Below, in pieces: positions 1 to 13,970 of a DNA stretch of 64,000 nt. This DNA is from Kalaharituber pfeilii (taxonomy: Eukaryota; Ascomycota; Pezizomycetes; Pezizales; Pezizaceae), in contig WHUZ01000001.1 of assembly GCA_015179045.1 (NCBI GenBank), forward strand, positions 2,418,001 through 2,482,000, in the 5' to 3' direction. The position numbers and the translations under genes were made by a program. The notes under the pieces were generated by a model. The model searched no databases, was not told the DNA's origin, and was given only the letters and a program-made list of their open reading frames with translations. How positions within the stretch are numbered: position 1 is the stretch's first letter; each line of letters opens with the position of its first letter.

Positions 1-727
1 CTATGAGATTTGCCGAGATCCTGACTAGCTTGTCCTGCCGCGTGGAACTGTATAGTACTTGCAGTACCTGCTACTATTTCCTGCAGGAAGAATGCATACG
101 TACTTACACCCAAAATTCTGGGCTCGGGGCTACAGTTATGTTATTCTTATTTTTGAAGGCGTTGCGTTTGCTGGATTTCTTAGTCAGGATTTCTACACCG
201 CAAATCCAACAGCTACATATATCTAGTGTACTGTGCTGTGTACTAGTACTACTAGTACTACTAGTATCATAGAGCCTCCAATCCGCGTGAACCCGCCGTG
301 CGCCCAGGCGCCCCCCGCTGCCCACCCCACCCCACCCCCCACCCCCCACCCCCCACCCCCCACCCCCCGCCCCACCCCCCCGCCCCCTCCATGCACGTAG
401 GGCTCATGTGGGGTCCCTCGCCGCCCAGTTACTCTCTTCTACAATCAACCACCCATAATCACAGCACCACCGCATAACTCTGCCATTCCTTCGATACAGG
501 TCAGTCGCGAGCCATCGTTTCCCACTTGAACGTCACATAATATAACCACCTGCACATCATATTGTTAATATAATCTTAAGGCTCACTTGATCACTCATGA
601 AGGTTCAGCCCGTCGTTCAAGAGGCCCCAATCTGACCATTGGTGAACACCACTTAACTTCCCAAAACCCACAACTCCAACATTATCATCGACCAGTCTCG
701 AAATATCGGCTTCCAAACGCTGCACAA
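1..727. other. 5' spacer and FAB1 upstream region
   Basis: No coding sequence is recognised here. The stretch holds a short tract of tagtactac-like triplet repeats around 235-272, a strongly C-rich tract at 311-390, and then ordinary mixed sequence that probably includes the FAB1 promoter and 5' leader. The FAB1 frame is open back to about 587 but has no ATG before 728. Confidence 0.5.
311..390. repeat. C-rich tract (G-rich on the minus strand)
   Basis: About 80 bases consist almost entirely of runs of four to seven C separated by single A or G, for example repeated CCCCCCA units. The minus strand therefore carries many consecutive G4-G6 runs with one-base loops, which fits the sequence rule for an intramolecular G-quadruplex. 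It lies about 340 bp before the FAB1 start codon. Whether it forms or regulates anything is inference. Confidence 0.75.
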
Positions 728-3700
728 ATGGTCGAAACTGTGCCGCCGCCGTCACGGCCATACTCAAGGCGGCCATCGCTAACACTTTCGCAGCTGGAGA
801 TTCCCAATACACCATCACATTCAGCTACCCTCGAGCAAATTCATGCTAGCAGTTCAACGGCAACAGGACTCACATCCTTTGACTTAGGATCTCCGCCACC
901 CTCGACAACTGAGCCACTTACCTTCAACAAGCTTTATTCCAAGGTAAAGTCGGTAGCAGCTGGGGTCCGGGAAGCCGTTCGCGAAGCTGTCGTGGTTGGC
1001 CCTCATAGCAGATTCAAGGTTGGGATTAATGACAGTAAAGAAAGTTTTGACGATTTTTCTGTGGGAGCCTCTAGTGAGCGAGCATCCCCGACTATCAGCA
1101 ATTTCTATTTTAGATCACGCCACAATAACCCTCACCGGTTATCATTCTCGAATGCATCGATCGTAAGTAAAGGATCCACTGGATCGAACTCTGGCGTCGG
1201 TGGGGATGTTTCTCCTTTGGTACCACGGAGAACGAGCATGCTGAGTCCAGGCCCGAAATCACTTCCTAGTCCTTCTCTGGCAAATGTGACGGTCTTTCGA
1301 GATGGAACCAAAAGTGTCGAACCTAGTAATGTGGAAGGAAATCTTACTGGAGGAACCAGAACCACTACCACCAGAGGGGCTATGGGTACATTCGTTTCTG
1401 GAAATTCTACAACCAATAACTCGACCCCTCCACCTAACCCCGAAGAGATAACCTTGAGCAACCGGTATTCTGCACTCCAGAATCGGGTTGACGCTAATGG
1501 TGAAGATACGGAAGCAAGTAAAGACGTTCCTGGAGCAAAAGGGGGATCGGCTAATCCTTTCGAAGAGGACGTAGTGTTACTAAACACTGATTCTGCCCTA
1601 GATGGTACTCCGTTAAATAATGCGGAGTCCAAAACAGGATTTGCAGATCAGGGCCACAATGTTGGGCTTGCAAATATTAACCTACATTCTGCATCAAGTA
1701 GTCCCACAAATCAAGCAGCGCTCGGCTCTAGCACCTCTCTTCCGGCAGTGGTGCCACAGTCAAAGCCAGGAAATTCCCTCGCAAATGGAGCAAAGCGGAA
1801 AGAAAGTGTTGGTGGCCTATCAGAAAGTAAATCTCTGAGAAAGCGTCCAAAAGCAATAAAAAGAACGAGCGAGAATTTATTACCAGGGTTCACATACAAC
1901 AGCGAAAGTGATACAGAGGATGAACAGGACATCGCGGGCTCACCAGCAGATGCAACCTCTTTTGGTTTAAAAGCGGCTATGCAGCGTAAGGGGACGGATA
2001 TGCAACCACATCGTCCTGCCTTCAGTGCGCTATCTGGAGTCGGTGGGGTACGAGCAATAGCGGGTTGGTTTGGGGTTGGGGCAAGCATACCAGAAAGTCA
2101 AAATACTGATAGAAGTGTCAATGGCAGTGGAGGTGCTGCTGTAGCTGGAAGTGGTGGGAATATTGAAGCAAGGGAATTAGCGTTACAGCAACTCCGCAAA
2201 GGGAACTTGACAAGGGAGTTTTGGATGAAGGATGAGAATTGCAAGGACTGTTTTTTGTGTGGAAAGACCTTCAACGCCTTCCGACGAAAACATCATTGCC
2301 GTAAGTCCACCACACCTCGTCTACATCTCGCTTCATACATATGCTGATGGGATTGCTTAGGACTATGTGGGCAGATATTTTGCTCGAAGTGCACGTCAAC
2401 CATCTCTGGGGAGCGTTTTGGCTACAACGGGTCAATGAAAGTTTGCCTTGAGTGTCTGGAAATTGTTAAAGAATATAAGGATGAGTCTGATCTTGAGCAA
2501 TCAAACTCACAGACACTGTCTATACCTGAAGATATCACTTCTCACACAGCTGGAAATGTTCCCAGCGCAGACAGTGCGATTAATCCTGAATTTAATATGC
2601 TCACAGCTCATCGACCAGCTACCACACGCTTAATGGCGATTCCAGCTACTCGGACAACAGCTGGTTCGAATCCCAATAGACGATCAGCTATCCTTGAGAT
2701 AAATTCCGACATACCATCTCCACCTCGGCCAACATCCTCTCGATCAATGAAAGCACAAACCGTGTCATCTAGGCCAATGACAGCGGCCTCATACAAACAC
2801 TCGTATCAGCATAACCATCAACATCCCTACCATTCGCATTATCACAAACATACACATAGCCGATCCCTTCACCGCTGGCCTGGAAATAATCCTAACGAAC
2901 GCGCACCATTTCACAGGAATCCAGCGGAAGATGTCCTAGATTCCATGAAAACGTTACCAGCATTTCACTCTGATAGTATTATTGATCCTGAACTAGCTCC
3001 GTATATGAGCGATCAAGATGCTACAGATGACGAGCAAATTAGCATCTTTGCTACAATAGCGCCTAGACATCCAGATGGTCATGCAACTGGCCAAGCTGTA
3101 GGCCAATCACATACAGCTTCAGTTCCTTTGTCTCAGGGAGACAAAGGACCAAATAATGGAGCCTCGAGTGCTTCTGCCGTAGGAACTCCAGGCAAGCCCG
3201 GTAAGGCCATGTCTTTGAGAAATGTTGCCGCAGGAATTGGATTAAGCTCGGTAGTCTCCGAAAGTGGAAATAGTAATAAACACCATCAAATAATCAAACC
3301 CACAAAAAGAAATTCAAATTTTCTTAATCCTCTTCAACCTCGGGCAGGCGTCAGAGGAAAATCGCATCGTGGTATCATGAGGCAGATAACTTCAGCTTCT
3401 GATTCAATAGGTTCTAGGAGTAACATTGCATCGGGCTCAAGAGTTGCAAGGAGTTCTTCTACGCGGGGACCACTCGCTTCATCCATTGAGCTCAACACAG
3501 CTAGTTTGCAGCATGTTCAGAATTTACTAAAGCAATTGCTACGAGATGCCGGTATACAAGAAGTGGATAAATGGGAACAGGCACTCATGCCAATTCTACT
3601 AAAGAGTACAGATGATTTGAATCCAGATGTTCGAGCTGGAGACGAAATCGACATTCGGCATTATATCAAAGTCAAGCGTATTCCTGGTGGAAAGGAGAAA

Positions 3701-6700
3701 GATACTTCGTATGTCTCCGGAGTAGTTTTCACTAAGAACCTTGCCCTTAAAAGCATGCCGCGGAGTATTACACAGCCTAGAATTGTCATTATTACCTTCC
3801 CAATAGAATATCAACGGTCACAGCAATTCATGAGCCTCGAGCCAGTTATTGCACAGGAAAAGGAATTTCTTCAGAACATGGTCAACCGCATTGTCGCCCT
3901 GAAGCCGACGTTATTGCTAGTTGGAGAAAATGTATCTGGATTGGCACTGCAATATCTCTCGGCTGCGAATATAGCCACCGCTTATCACGTCAAGAGTTCT
4001 GTGATTGAGGCTGTATCTAGGTGCGCACAGGCAGATGTATTTTCGTCAGTGGATAAACTTGCGCTCTCTCACTTTAGAATAGGCCGATGCGCCAGATTCG
4101 ACGTCAAGACCTTCGTTCACGATAACATCCCTAATAGGAAAAAAACTTTTATGTTTCTTTCTGGATGTGCAAAGGAGCTTGGGTGCACCATTGTTCTGAG
4201 AGGCGCTGATATGGATACTCTCGCTATTATCAAGCAAATCACAGAAATGATGGTGTACGTTGTGTACAATTTAAAACTGGAGACTTGTCTCATGAGAGAT
4301 GAATTTGTTTTGATACCATCGTCTCCAATGAATACGGCACCCTCTCCAGGGCAACCCTCGACATCTCAATCAGCTCCGCCAACAGAAGATGGCCTAGCAC
4401 CTTCCATGGAAGCGGCCAACGATCCTCTTGACCATGAAAAGACTGCTGTGGTCAAGAAAGTAGAAGATGGAAGTATTCGTATAGCAGATGGGCAGGTTCC
4501 AGATGGCATCCCAACACCCAGTTATTACGAAGACATGGTCAAAAAACATGAAACAAAAATTCTCTCGGCCTCACCGTTCGTGAAATATACACAACCATAC
4601 TTGCTGATGACGGCCAGAGAATTGGAAAGAAAGCTAGTATACTTACGCTGGCTTAGAGATCGGCAAATTGTTGATGAGAAACAAAATTCTGCTGAGACAA
4701 TAGACCCTGAGAAGGCCGCATTATATTCTGATGAAGAGAAACCAGAAAAATTTGAGCTGATACGTCCAGAAATGGTGCATGGGGATGGTCAAGCAAGCAA
4801 AGGAGCAAAGGAGATTCTTCGAGCTATACACGACGTCGAATACGAAAAGGCTTATCATGTGTACACCACACAAAAAAAGCAGTGGGAAAATTACCTTGCT
4901 CAATACGATGATCTGTTCGACCCTTATGCACACCAGAATATTTGTGTCCTCTACACCATGGTTTGCACGGTAACCAGTGTTCCATGTGAAGGTCCTGAGA
5001 TTCGAAGGCTCGTATTTTATGACCAAGGGGACGACTGGCAGGCAGGAAAATCTGATTGCACTCTTGGTCAATATGTTGAGCATCTTTGTGATACAGCTCA
5101 TAGAACTTGCTCAGCGCCAACTTGCGATAAGAGGATGTTCGACCATCATAGGTCATACGTGCATGGTCAGGCTCGAGTGAGTGTCTTGGTCAGCGACAAA
5201 GTAGCTTGCCCTAACCAGGGAATGAAGAATACGATCTTGATGTGGAGCTACTGCAAGATCTGTCCAAATACGAATACTCCACCAATTCCAATGTCCGAAA
5301 GTACCTGGAAGTACTCATTTGCCAAGTATCTTGAGCTTTCTTTCTGGAGTTCAGAGTTGAAGTTGAGGGGTGGCAAATGCCCACATGATTTGAGTAGGGA
5401 CCATGTTCGATGCTTTGGATACAAAGGCATCACTGTCGTTTTCCAGCATGACCCCATTGAGCTTCTGGAGATCTTTGTTCCTCGAACGAGAATTACCTAT
5501 AAACCCGAATTGGACCTTAAAGTTAAAAATGACCAGTACATTATGTATGAGGAAAAAATTAATCGGTTTATGGGATCTGTGAGAGCACGTCTGAATAGCA
5601 TCAAGGTTGAAACGGTTGCTCCTGAAAAACATGAAGCCTGCAGGGCAGAGATTGAGAGGTTACTGGGGAAGCTTGATGATGAACAAGCATGGTTAATTGC
5701 AAAACTGCAAGAAAAATATACCAAATCCAAGTATTACGAAATCATACCAATGAACAGAGCAATGCGGGCAATGCAAGAGAAAATCTTAGACTGGGATATG
5801 GAGTTTTCTGCCTTCGACAACAACTTCTTCCCATCAGAAAAAGATATCAGGCGCCTGGCTGCTTTACAGCTGAGGAAAATCTTTCTGGAACCTGCACCTC
5901 ATACTTCGGCTCATGAAGAAACGGCTCTACCAGAGAAAGGTGAAGTTACCAAGCCACCGCTTATTGATGGAACGTCGACACCGTTGGAGCCAACGGCAGC
6001 ACCAATATATCTGTCTTCCCAAGCAACACAAGATGCCCTAGCGTCTGTGATGGATGAAAATGTCCACACCGAGGAGGTTCAAGAAAAAGATGTGGCAACC
6101 ACAGTGAAGGAACCAGATACCCTAGGCACTGTGCTTGAGGCTATTCCTGAGCCTGCAGAAGGGGATGGGTCGATCATGGACACGCCCGTCGAACCAGATC
6201 AAGAGGCTCCTCCAACGGAGCCGACAGGCGGCGACCAACCAGTGATGGATCTATCTGCTGCTGTTCCAATACCCGCAGAGAACTTTGGCCTACTCCAAGA
6301 ACAAAATATATCTCCTGCAAGTTCTTCTAGTGCTGATAGCAAACAGCGAAGTACCTCCTTAGCCCATCCCTCACTTCATGAGATACCTAAAGGCGGCGAG
6401 GGCAAAGTAGTTATGACACCTAGTCCAACCCCACCATCTAGCACTGGTAGTACTCCAAGAAGGAAGGGAATACCAGCCCCTCCATTCAGCCGTACTCACT
6501 CTGTTCCATCCGTTCTCCAGACGAGAAAAATGTCTGATGGTGGTTCGCAAATTCTCTCGCATCCCCGCAAGTCCTCTGACGGCGGGCTTTCATCTGGCTC
6601 AACTCGGCCACCTTATGTGGCACCCACACCGAATAAAAAGGCATCGGAGATGGGAAAGCATCCAGTGAAGAATTTAGACAAGCCAAAAACAGAAAAGAAG

Positions 6701-8974
6701 TTAATGGATAGATTAAGGTTGAATCCACATTCAACGAAAAAAGCAAGAGAGAAGGATCCAATTCCCCGGTCGGTCCCAAATAAACTGCAACGTAGGGACA
6801 CTAAAGTCTATAACTTAACTAAGCAGTTTGAGCAGCTAGAGCAATTATCAAGAGAGTTTGAGAAAGAACGAGCCAGGGAAAGGAAACAACGCAGAACGAA
6901 AGTCTATCCGGTTGCACCCACAAAGCCTATTGTAGAGATTTATACGAGTGTTAAGGAAGCGGTTGAGGCTGGGAACGAAAACACGGTCGAGGACGAATAT
7001 CCTGCCCCCACCGACTCCGCACCACCTCCTCTAGCTCAGGAGCCGCTTGATTTGGCAGAGAGTACTGATGACATCCTTAAAACCGAGTCCTCAGTTGTAT
7101 TGTCTCCAAAAGAAACAGTCCCACCACCTCCAGAGGCTCATGAAGAGGAGCCAGCTCCGCCAGTTAGTCAGCCGCATACAGATGATGAAAGCGATGCAGA
7201 TCTTTCCACCGTGAGTGATCATGAGGGTAGTGCTTTGCCTTCCATAGCAGGTGTTCTTCCTCCGACCCCTGGAGTCGCTTTGGACTCAGAGTTAAAGGAA
7301 CTACCGAAACATGAAAGGTCATCTTTGATGAATATTCTCTCAAAATTTTGGGCGGAGCGGTCTGCGAGTGGATGGACATCATTGGATTATCCACTGTAAG
7401 TTTGTCACTCTAGGCTTCTAAATTGGCTTAACTAAAATAAGATATTTAGAGCCCCTACAGAACATATTTTTGCAGACTCCGATGTGATCGTTAGAGAGGA
7501 TGAACCCAGTTCATTAATTGCATTTACTCTAAAATCACCTGACTATATTACTCGACTTGAAAACATTCGTAATGAAAGTAATTCGGCAAGCTTGGACAAC
7601 TCAACGAATCAAAGCCAGAGTGATATGGAGGGTTATGGCGACCTTGAGCGATCCCTTCTCAAGACTACTGGGACTCACCTTAAGTACCGTATGATCCCAA
7701 ATTCGTTGATTCTGCGAACATGTGAGACTAATGCATACATATAGAATTTGGTGAAGGTTCTGCTAAAATGTACTGCAAAATCTTCTATGCTGAACAGTTT
7801 GATGCTCTGAGAAAGAACTGTGGAGTCGAAGATCGGTTCGCGGAGTCTCTGTCTCGTTGTACGAAGTGGGACTCCAAAGGAGGAAAATCGAAGTCCGTTT
7901 TTTTGAAGACGCTCGACGACAGGATCGTAATGAAAGCATTACAAACTGTAGAGACTGCTGCGTTCCTGAAGTTTGCGCCTGCTTATTTTAGCTTTATGTC
8001 TGAGGCTTTCTTCCATGAGGTAAGTTCATTATCCCTTTACTATTCATCCCAATATGCTAACATGAAGTGTAAAGCTCCCAACAGTTATTGCAAAAATGTT
8101 GGGTTTCTACCAGATTTTCATCAAAAACCCCGTGACTGGAACTGAGATCAAATGGGATGTGCTGGTGATGGAGAATCTGTTTTATGACCGCAAGACCACT
8201 AGGATTTTCGATCTTAAAGGCTCCATGCGTAATCGCTATGCACAGTCGACTGGACATTCAGGGGAGGTCCTTCTTGACGAAAACATGGTAGAATTCATCT
8301 ACGAGTCTCCTTTATTTGTTCGGGAACATGCGAAAAAGCTGTTAAGAGCGTCGTTATGGAACGATACTCTCTTTTTATCCAAGCAGAACGTAATGGACTA
8401 CTCATTGATGATTGGCATTGATGAAGTAAAAAAGGAGTTGGTCGTGGGAATTATAGGTAACTGATACTATTATCTTTGGTTTGAATAAGTGCTGACACTA
8501 TAATACAGACTGCATTCGTACTTATACATGGGATAAAAAACTCGAAAGCTGGGTGAAAGATCTCACAGGTGGCGGGAGGAACCTCAAACCCACAGTAACA
8601 AGTCCCAAAGAGTATAAGCACAGATTTAGAGAAGCAATGGAGAGATATATACTAGAGGCTCCTAGGTATTTACAATTCCGTCTGATGTAAGCTTTATATC
8701 TGCTGAACGAATAACTAGTTGCTGGCAGCTGTTTAGAATGAGCTGGATGTCTCCAGTTCAGGTTCGCCTAGCGCCTAACAACGCACAGTCTAAGGAGACG
8801 AATCCAGCAAACAATGAATACCAGAATGACAATTATACTTCCGCTAGTTACGGCCCACCTGCAACAGCCTCTGCCAATCACGTACCACTAGGGCAGCCAG
8901 AGAGAACAAATATTGACAAAAATAATGCCACTCAGAGGTCCATCCTCACTGAGACTCGTGAACACTATGATTGA
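728..8974 (+). CDS. FAB1: 1-phosphatidylinositol-3-phosphate 5-kinase FAB1/PIKfyve
   Basis: Makes PtdIns(3,5)P2 from PtdIns3P on vacuole and endosome membranes. Seven exons were traced: 728-2300, 2361-7395, 7450-7688, 7745-8019, 8075-8456, 8509-8665 and 8737-8974. Together they give an intact frame of 2632 residues, close to other fungal Fab1 proteins. An N-terminal FYVE zinc finger is split by intron 1 (CxxCGKxF and RKHHC before it, [10 protein letters not shown] after it). A chaperonin-like (TCP-1/Cpn60) domain lies near residues 930-1170, followed by a Cys-rich region near 1370-1570 and long Pro/Ser/Glu-rich linkers. The C-terminal PIP kinase domain (about 2200-2632) shows [10 protein letters not shown] and [13 protein letters not shown] 728 is the first in-frame ATG. 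The last exon, after the kinase core, is low in complexity and least certain. Confidence 0.95.
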
Positions 8975-11900
8975 ACCTCAACGCTCTAATTATTTTCATT
9001 GCTACCTTTTCTGAACAGCTCTTTTACTCGCATTTCTTTTCTCCTTTTCGCGCATCCAGTGGAGGGAAACAACTTGCTGAAACTTGATACCAGACGTGCC
9101 CCTTAGTTGTTATAATGTCTTGTTATTGCTTGATATCATAGTACGTACATGTTGTATTGTTCCTGGATACTGTTCACATACGTTTCATGAGCCTAATACC
9201 TGACTATTTTTCTCTTCCTCTTCTACTTCTCCTGGGCTACTTTGCTTCTGGCTTTAGTATTAACCGGCGTACCTGTATCATGATCTGGAGCTTTAGGAAT
9301 TGGCTTTTGTTTTTAACTTTTATTGTTATTTTATGTTGCGACGCATAACTTGGGATATTTCTTCTGGTGCTTATGGAGCTTTAACAATTTTATTTTTAAA
9401 CATTTTGTGTGTTCATACATGGCTAGCTCATTTATTATGGACATGTGGCATTCTTTTTATGGTATATACTGTTTCATGTCGATGGGGTCTTCGATAAATA
9501 CGTGGAAATGTAAAAAGCATAGTCGAAGCAGAAATGTTACCCCTCGCCAATATTTATAAATGTCGACTGTTTAAGTGAATATGAGAATATCCGGGTACTT
9601 TATGCACCCATTGCTTGGATTTGCTTTAATACTACTCGACTCAAATAAAAATGCTTTCGTCGTTGTTGCTTAATTTGAAGGCCCAATAGACTTAAGCAAA
9701 TAATTAAAAAGAGAGCTTTTTCAAAATCATCACCTGTATGAGTGCAGATATTTCGGCGTAGATGTATATTTCGGTATAGACTGGTGTTGAGGTTACATAT
9801 GCACATTACAAGATATGCAGTATTAATTCTAAGTTGTCTAACCTCTTTTGCTCGTCTGTGAAAAATTCCTGTGAATCTGGAATCTGGGTACGGATTGAAA
9901 AGTTTTCTGGGCGATCTTTCAGATAAGCCTGTGAATCTGTGAATCTGCGCCCAAGGGAAGTCATCCAATTGAGGTACTAAATTTTGTGGATACCTTTTTT
10001 TCCTCCAGAGGATCTTTTTCAGTTACCCTGAAGTAGAGTGGTTACCCCAGTTCCACTACTGGCTGCCTGAAATTAGTAGTGAATGAGGCATGTGTATACA
10101 ACAAGGAACTAAGTGTTACGTGTCCCATGTGAGAGCAATGGTGTTACCCTTAGTACAGCTCTTGGAGTTCAATAGACAGCCAGGGTAGTAATATTTAAGT
10201 AGCTATAGTACCTCTATCGAATGTATATACACTTTCTGAAATTGGTTGCACACTGTCGGTCGTCAGGTGATATCTTGAATACACATATACCGAATGATTA
10301 GAAGAGAAAGATCATTATTTATAAAGGGAAATAAAGCGTGTACGAGCTCCCAAGTTACAGAACATTCCTGTATTCGAGTTGGGTACGAGATTGGCAACAG
10401 TGCACAACTTCCACCTCCTTTTGTACCGACCTTACCGTACACCACCCCACTGCACCTCCGACAGCCCCAGCCCCTCCAGCAGCCTCTCCGCGGCCGCACT
10501 TTTCCCCTTGGTAGGTTGACTACCCCATGTACTTTTTTCTTTCTTTTTCATTTCTCTTTTGTTTATGTTTATACCTATGGCATCCTCCGTACAAATGATT
10601 GCTGGGTACGCGATGGTTCTAGACGAACCAGGTCCATGATCTGGTCAGTGCGGGAAAACTAACTGAGTTGGCCATGAAAAATCCAAAGTGAGAGGCACTG
10701 GCTTCTCAGAAATCAAGTAATTGTTGTGTACTTGAGGTTATTGGTATCAGGGGCTTTAGATACATAGGGGTTTTGTGCAAAGAATGAACTTGTGCGAATG
10801 CCTTTTTTTTTTCCCCTTTTCTTTTCTTTTTTTTAGATTTGATATTCTGAGCCATTGCTGACTTGTTTATGTATGGTTTTAGAATGTGTGATGACGACTC
10901 AGGTCCGGAGATAAGAGAAGGGAAACAGAAAAGTGGGCGGACAAGAAGTACCGAAGATGGCTGGTATGAGTGATAGGGGCAGACAAACACATCTTATAGC
11001 CGCTCGATAGTGATTCCTTTGCTGGGAGGTCGCAGTGAGGAACATCAGTGAGGAACAAGTTCAATGAATGGGAGGGTAAGCGACAAATAGAATTAACTCT
11101 CACTAATAGCTCTTGTGTAGTACATGTAAAACTCTGAACCTTCAGAAAGAATAAATCGAGTGTAGTTCCTTGACGCGTCATCCCTTACCTCAAATCAACT
11201 CCTGCCCCCGTATCAACACCTTCATATCAACCCTTACCCTCATATCAACCTCATGTCAAGCATGGTGCCTTGGTCAGTAAATATCCTAGAACCTAGAGCC
11301 TACCTCACAGTTCAGTAGAGCCGCATGCGGTTAGCAAATAAAGAGAGAAAAGATAATAAAATGAAAGTAAAACTGATTGCAGCAAAGTACTGCGGAGATA
11401 CAGCTGTCCGACATATCTTTTCTCGGCCGCGGACTACAGTTTGTCCAGTTACGGTACCTGAAAATCAGGCTAGTACCAGTACTGTAGGTCAATTCTTTAC
11501 ATGAGACTGGGGGCGTCACCGATAGGCCTTACTACGCCACGGTAATAGCACCACCGTAGGTCACTCCACTCAAAGTCTCGCTTAAGGCTTAGCGTTTTTG
11601 TCCTGTTATGTTACCAATTGAATTGGTGCCAAATTAAGCAATATCACAATAAAACAAAGGATCAAGCCTACTTTGTAACATCCCTACTGATATAGTATGT
11701 GTGTATTGCATCATGAGTTAATGTAGCAACATGCTCATATATCATTTACCTGGCAATTTGATACCTTCGGATGCTAAGTAAACACAGAGCACTTGTAGCA
11801 CGATAGGGAATTAAACATAACCAAAAACTTGACTATCATATACCAAGGCATGTACGTGCTTACCAAACAGGCGAGAAGCACCGACATCAAGGACCTAGAA

Positions 11901-12043
11901 AGGCCAAGGAAGGTTGTAGTAGAGGGACGCCAGAACAAAAGAAGACTAGATGATCAAAATAAGTAAATATCGTACACATTCAGCATGCCAGCTCCATAGG
12001 GCGAGCCAACCTCCCGCCCCTCCCCTCATCCACAAATACACAC
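8975..12043. other. Long gene-poor spacer
   Basis: After the FAB1 stop there is presumably its 3' untranslated region, then about 3 kb in which open frames are short and low in complexity. I recognise no protein family, tRNA or rRNA gene. Poly-pyrimidine tracts occur near 10530-10560 and 10800-10835. Composition is mildly AT-rich with scattered gtact/agtac motifs. Confidence 0.4.
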
Positions 12044-12894
12044 TTACGCCACCCCAGAAGCACCGCCCAACTGCTGTAACACTTCCCTCTCTTCCTGCTC
12101 CTCCCTCTTCTCAATCTCCATGGCAATCTCATTCTTTATATTCCCATCATCCACGGTCGCCTTATCTAACTCCATCAGCTCGACCTGCCCATCCGCTACC
12201 TCTATTACCTTTACCACCTCCTCCTCTCCCGCCGCAGGTGCTGCCGCTGCATCTCCTGACGCCGTCGCAGCCCCAGTCGCTGCGGCCCCTGCTCTCCCCC
12301 CTCTGCAAACTTCACTTTCCTCCCCGGCTTTCTCCCCCTCCCTGCCTTCCTCTTCGGTGGTTGCCTTCTCCGCTGTGTCGGCACCGGCGCCGCCACTGTC
12401 TGTGTCCCTCCTGGCCCGCCGCACCTCCCGCCTGCCCACTCACCTCTCCTCCTTCATCCAAATACGTAATGACAATCTTGCCTTCCACCCTCTTCTTCAT
12501 CCTCCTCCTTCTCCTTGGCACATCCGGCATCTTGCCTAAATACGATGGCTCGGTATGCGGCTCCATGTGCCGCGGCAGCACCCACCTGCGGGTCAGGAAG
12601 AGGGCTGGCCCTGCTGCGCGCCTTCTGGTGCTTGCTGCTTGGGTTTGTCGAGGGTGCCGGCGCGTGCGGCCTGGAGGAGGGCCTGGGACATGGGGTAAGC
12701 AGATGGGATTCTTTCGGGAGCGGGAGCTCGGGAGGGGCGGGAGGCGCGAGAGGCTTTCTGCCGAAGGGCACCCATTGCTTTATCCAGCGACGCACGGGGA
12801 GGCCTTCGAAGACGTCGTGATTATCTTGGGCGGGGCGGGATTGGCGGCGGGATTGGCCCGTGGGGCGGTACTGTGCTTCCGGTGATCAGTTCGC
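12044..12894 (-). pseudogene. Hypothetical fungal protein, frame broken
   Basis: Function unknown. On the minus strand, protein-like segments succeed each other in different frames. A segment with FEGLPVRRWIKQWVPFG comes near 12760-12810, then IPSAYPMSQALLQAARAGTL near 12630-12700. Next is MEPHTEPSYLGKMPDVPR and EGKIVITYLDEGGE near 12450-12570, which ends at a good GTGAGT donor. Last is an acidic Ala/Glu-rich tail that could be a final exon ending at 12044. The order and spacing look like one gene, but no credible introns explain the first two frame changes. The region is very GC-rich, so sequencing indels are as likely as real decay. I cannot name the family. Coordinates are approximate. Confidence 0.4.
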
Positions 12895-13970
12895 ATGAAA
12901 CCCGGAGTGTGTATTTTGGTGGCGTGGATGGTGTCCCTAACAGCAGGGCTGGAGAGGGATGAGAGGTTCGGAAGATGGAGGAGAGTTCAGACGTACAAAT
13001 GATACCCTAGCCGGCATTCTTCTCAATCCTCCAAGTTTTAATTCAAATTTTATCGCTCGTAGTCGAATTCTCTTATGCGCCGATAATGTCCTGCAAATTC
13101 TCAAACTCAACTGATATCCCAGCTAGCCTCCGTTTCCACAACCTAACCAAACAAACTTCCATAAAGTTTAAACCTCCCTAATCTAATCCACCACCTTCCT
13201 TTTGCGCAGGGCGTGACCCTCCCGTAAATTTGGTAGCTGACTGCTTCTCGCTCCAATCCCAAACGTAGCTCTGTCGCGCGGCTCTCCAAGCAGGGTAATA
13301 AGGGGACGTGAATGTTTAAGTTTGGCGTTGAAGGTCACACATAGTCTCGCAGGTCACACAAGCTAAGTGAGGCGCGCTTGCCAAGAGGACAATGTGGCAT
13401 CACGTGTATGCAACTACTAATAGCATGCAATGTTACCAACAAGTGAATGCACGGAGTATGCATTGTCTAAGGTACCCTCAGCTCAGAAGTAGTTCTAACT
13501 AGTTGTAAACACTTGTACTGCGGAATTCGACAAATATAGTCAAGAATTACAAAAGGTATATATGGCTCTACCAACCACAGAGACTATACAGTTAAATGGG
13601 GAAAAGGCAGAAATAGAGAAAATATAGAATAAACATGAAGTGAAACGAAACAGAGTGCTTCAATGTCGCCTTCCCGTTGGGAACCGCATTTGATCTTGAT
13701 GGATTTCAAGCTCCATTTCTTGACCCCATAGCAATGTTTGCGCAGCATAATTTATCGTTCGGTCGCTCTCCTTCCACCCTCCCCAATCTCCTGCCCTCCT
13801 CGCATGCCCTTACCCTGCAGATTGCCATTGAACGACGATAGGTAATCCGCATTGAAATTTAGAGCAACAGCAAATCCCCTCCCATTGGCTGCTGCGGTGC
13901 AATCTGATTCACAACTGCACCCATTCATAAAGATGTTAGCCTGTACCATATCTCAAGTACTAGCAATTGA
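12895..13970. other. Spacer between hypothetical gene and AP-1 beta 3' end
   Basis: I see no coding sequence with recognisable similarity. Part of it next to 13970 is likely the 3' untranslated region of the beta-adaptin gene. The segment at 13750-13940 could hold an extra 3' exon if the GTGCGT near 13998 on the minus strand is used as a donor. Confidence 0.4.

Noticed and set aside
9157..9560. Hydrophobic small protein downstream of FAB1
   Set aside because: The hydrophobicity comes from T-rich DNA; overlapping frames give the same impression and there is no family match.
11950..12885. 311-codon plus-strand frame rich in Pro and Leu
   Set aside because: It is the complement of the GC-rich minus-strand gene candidate and has low-complexity composition.
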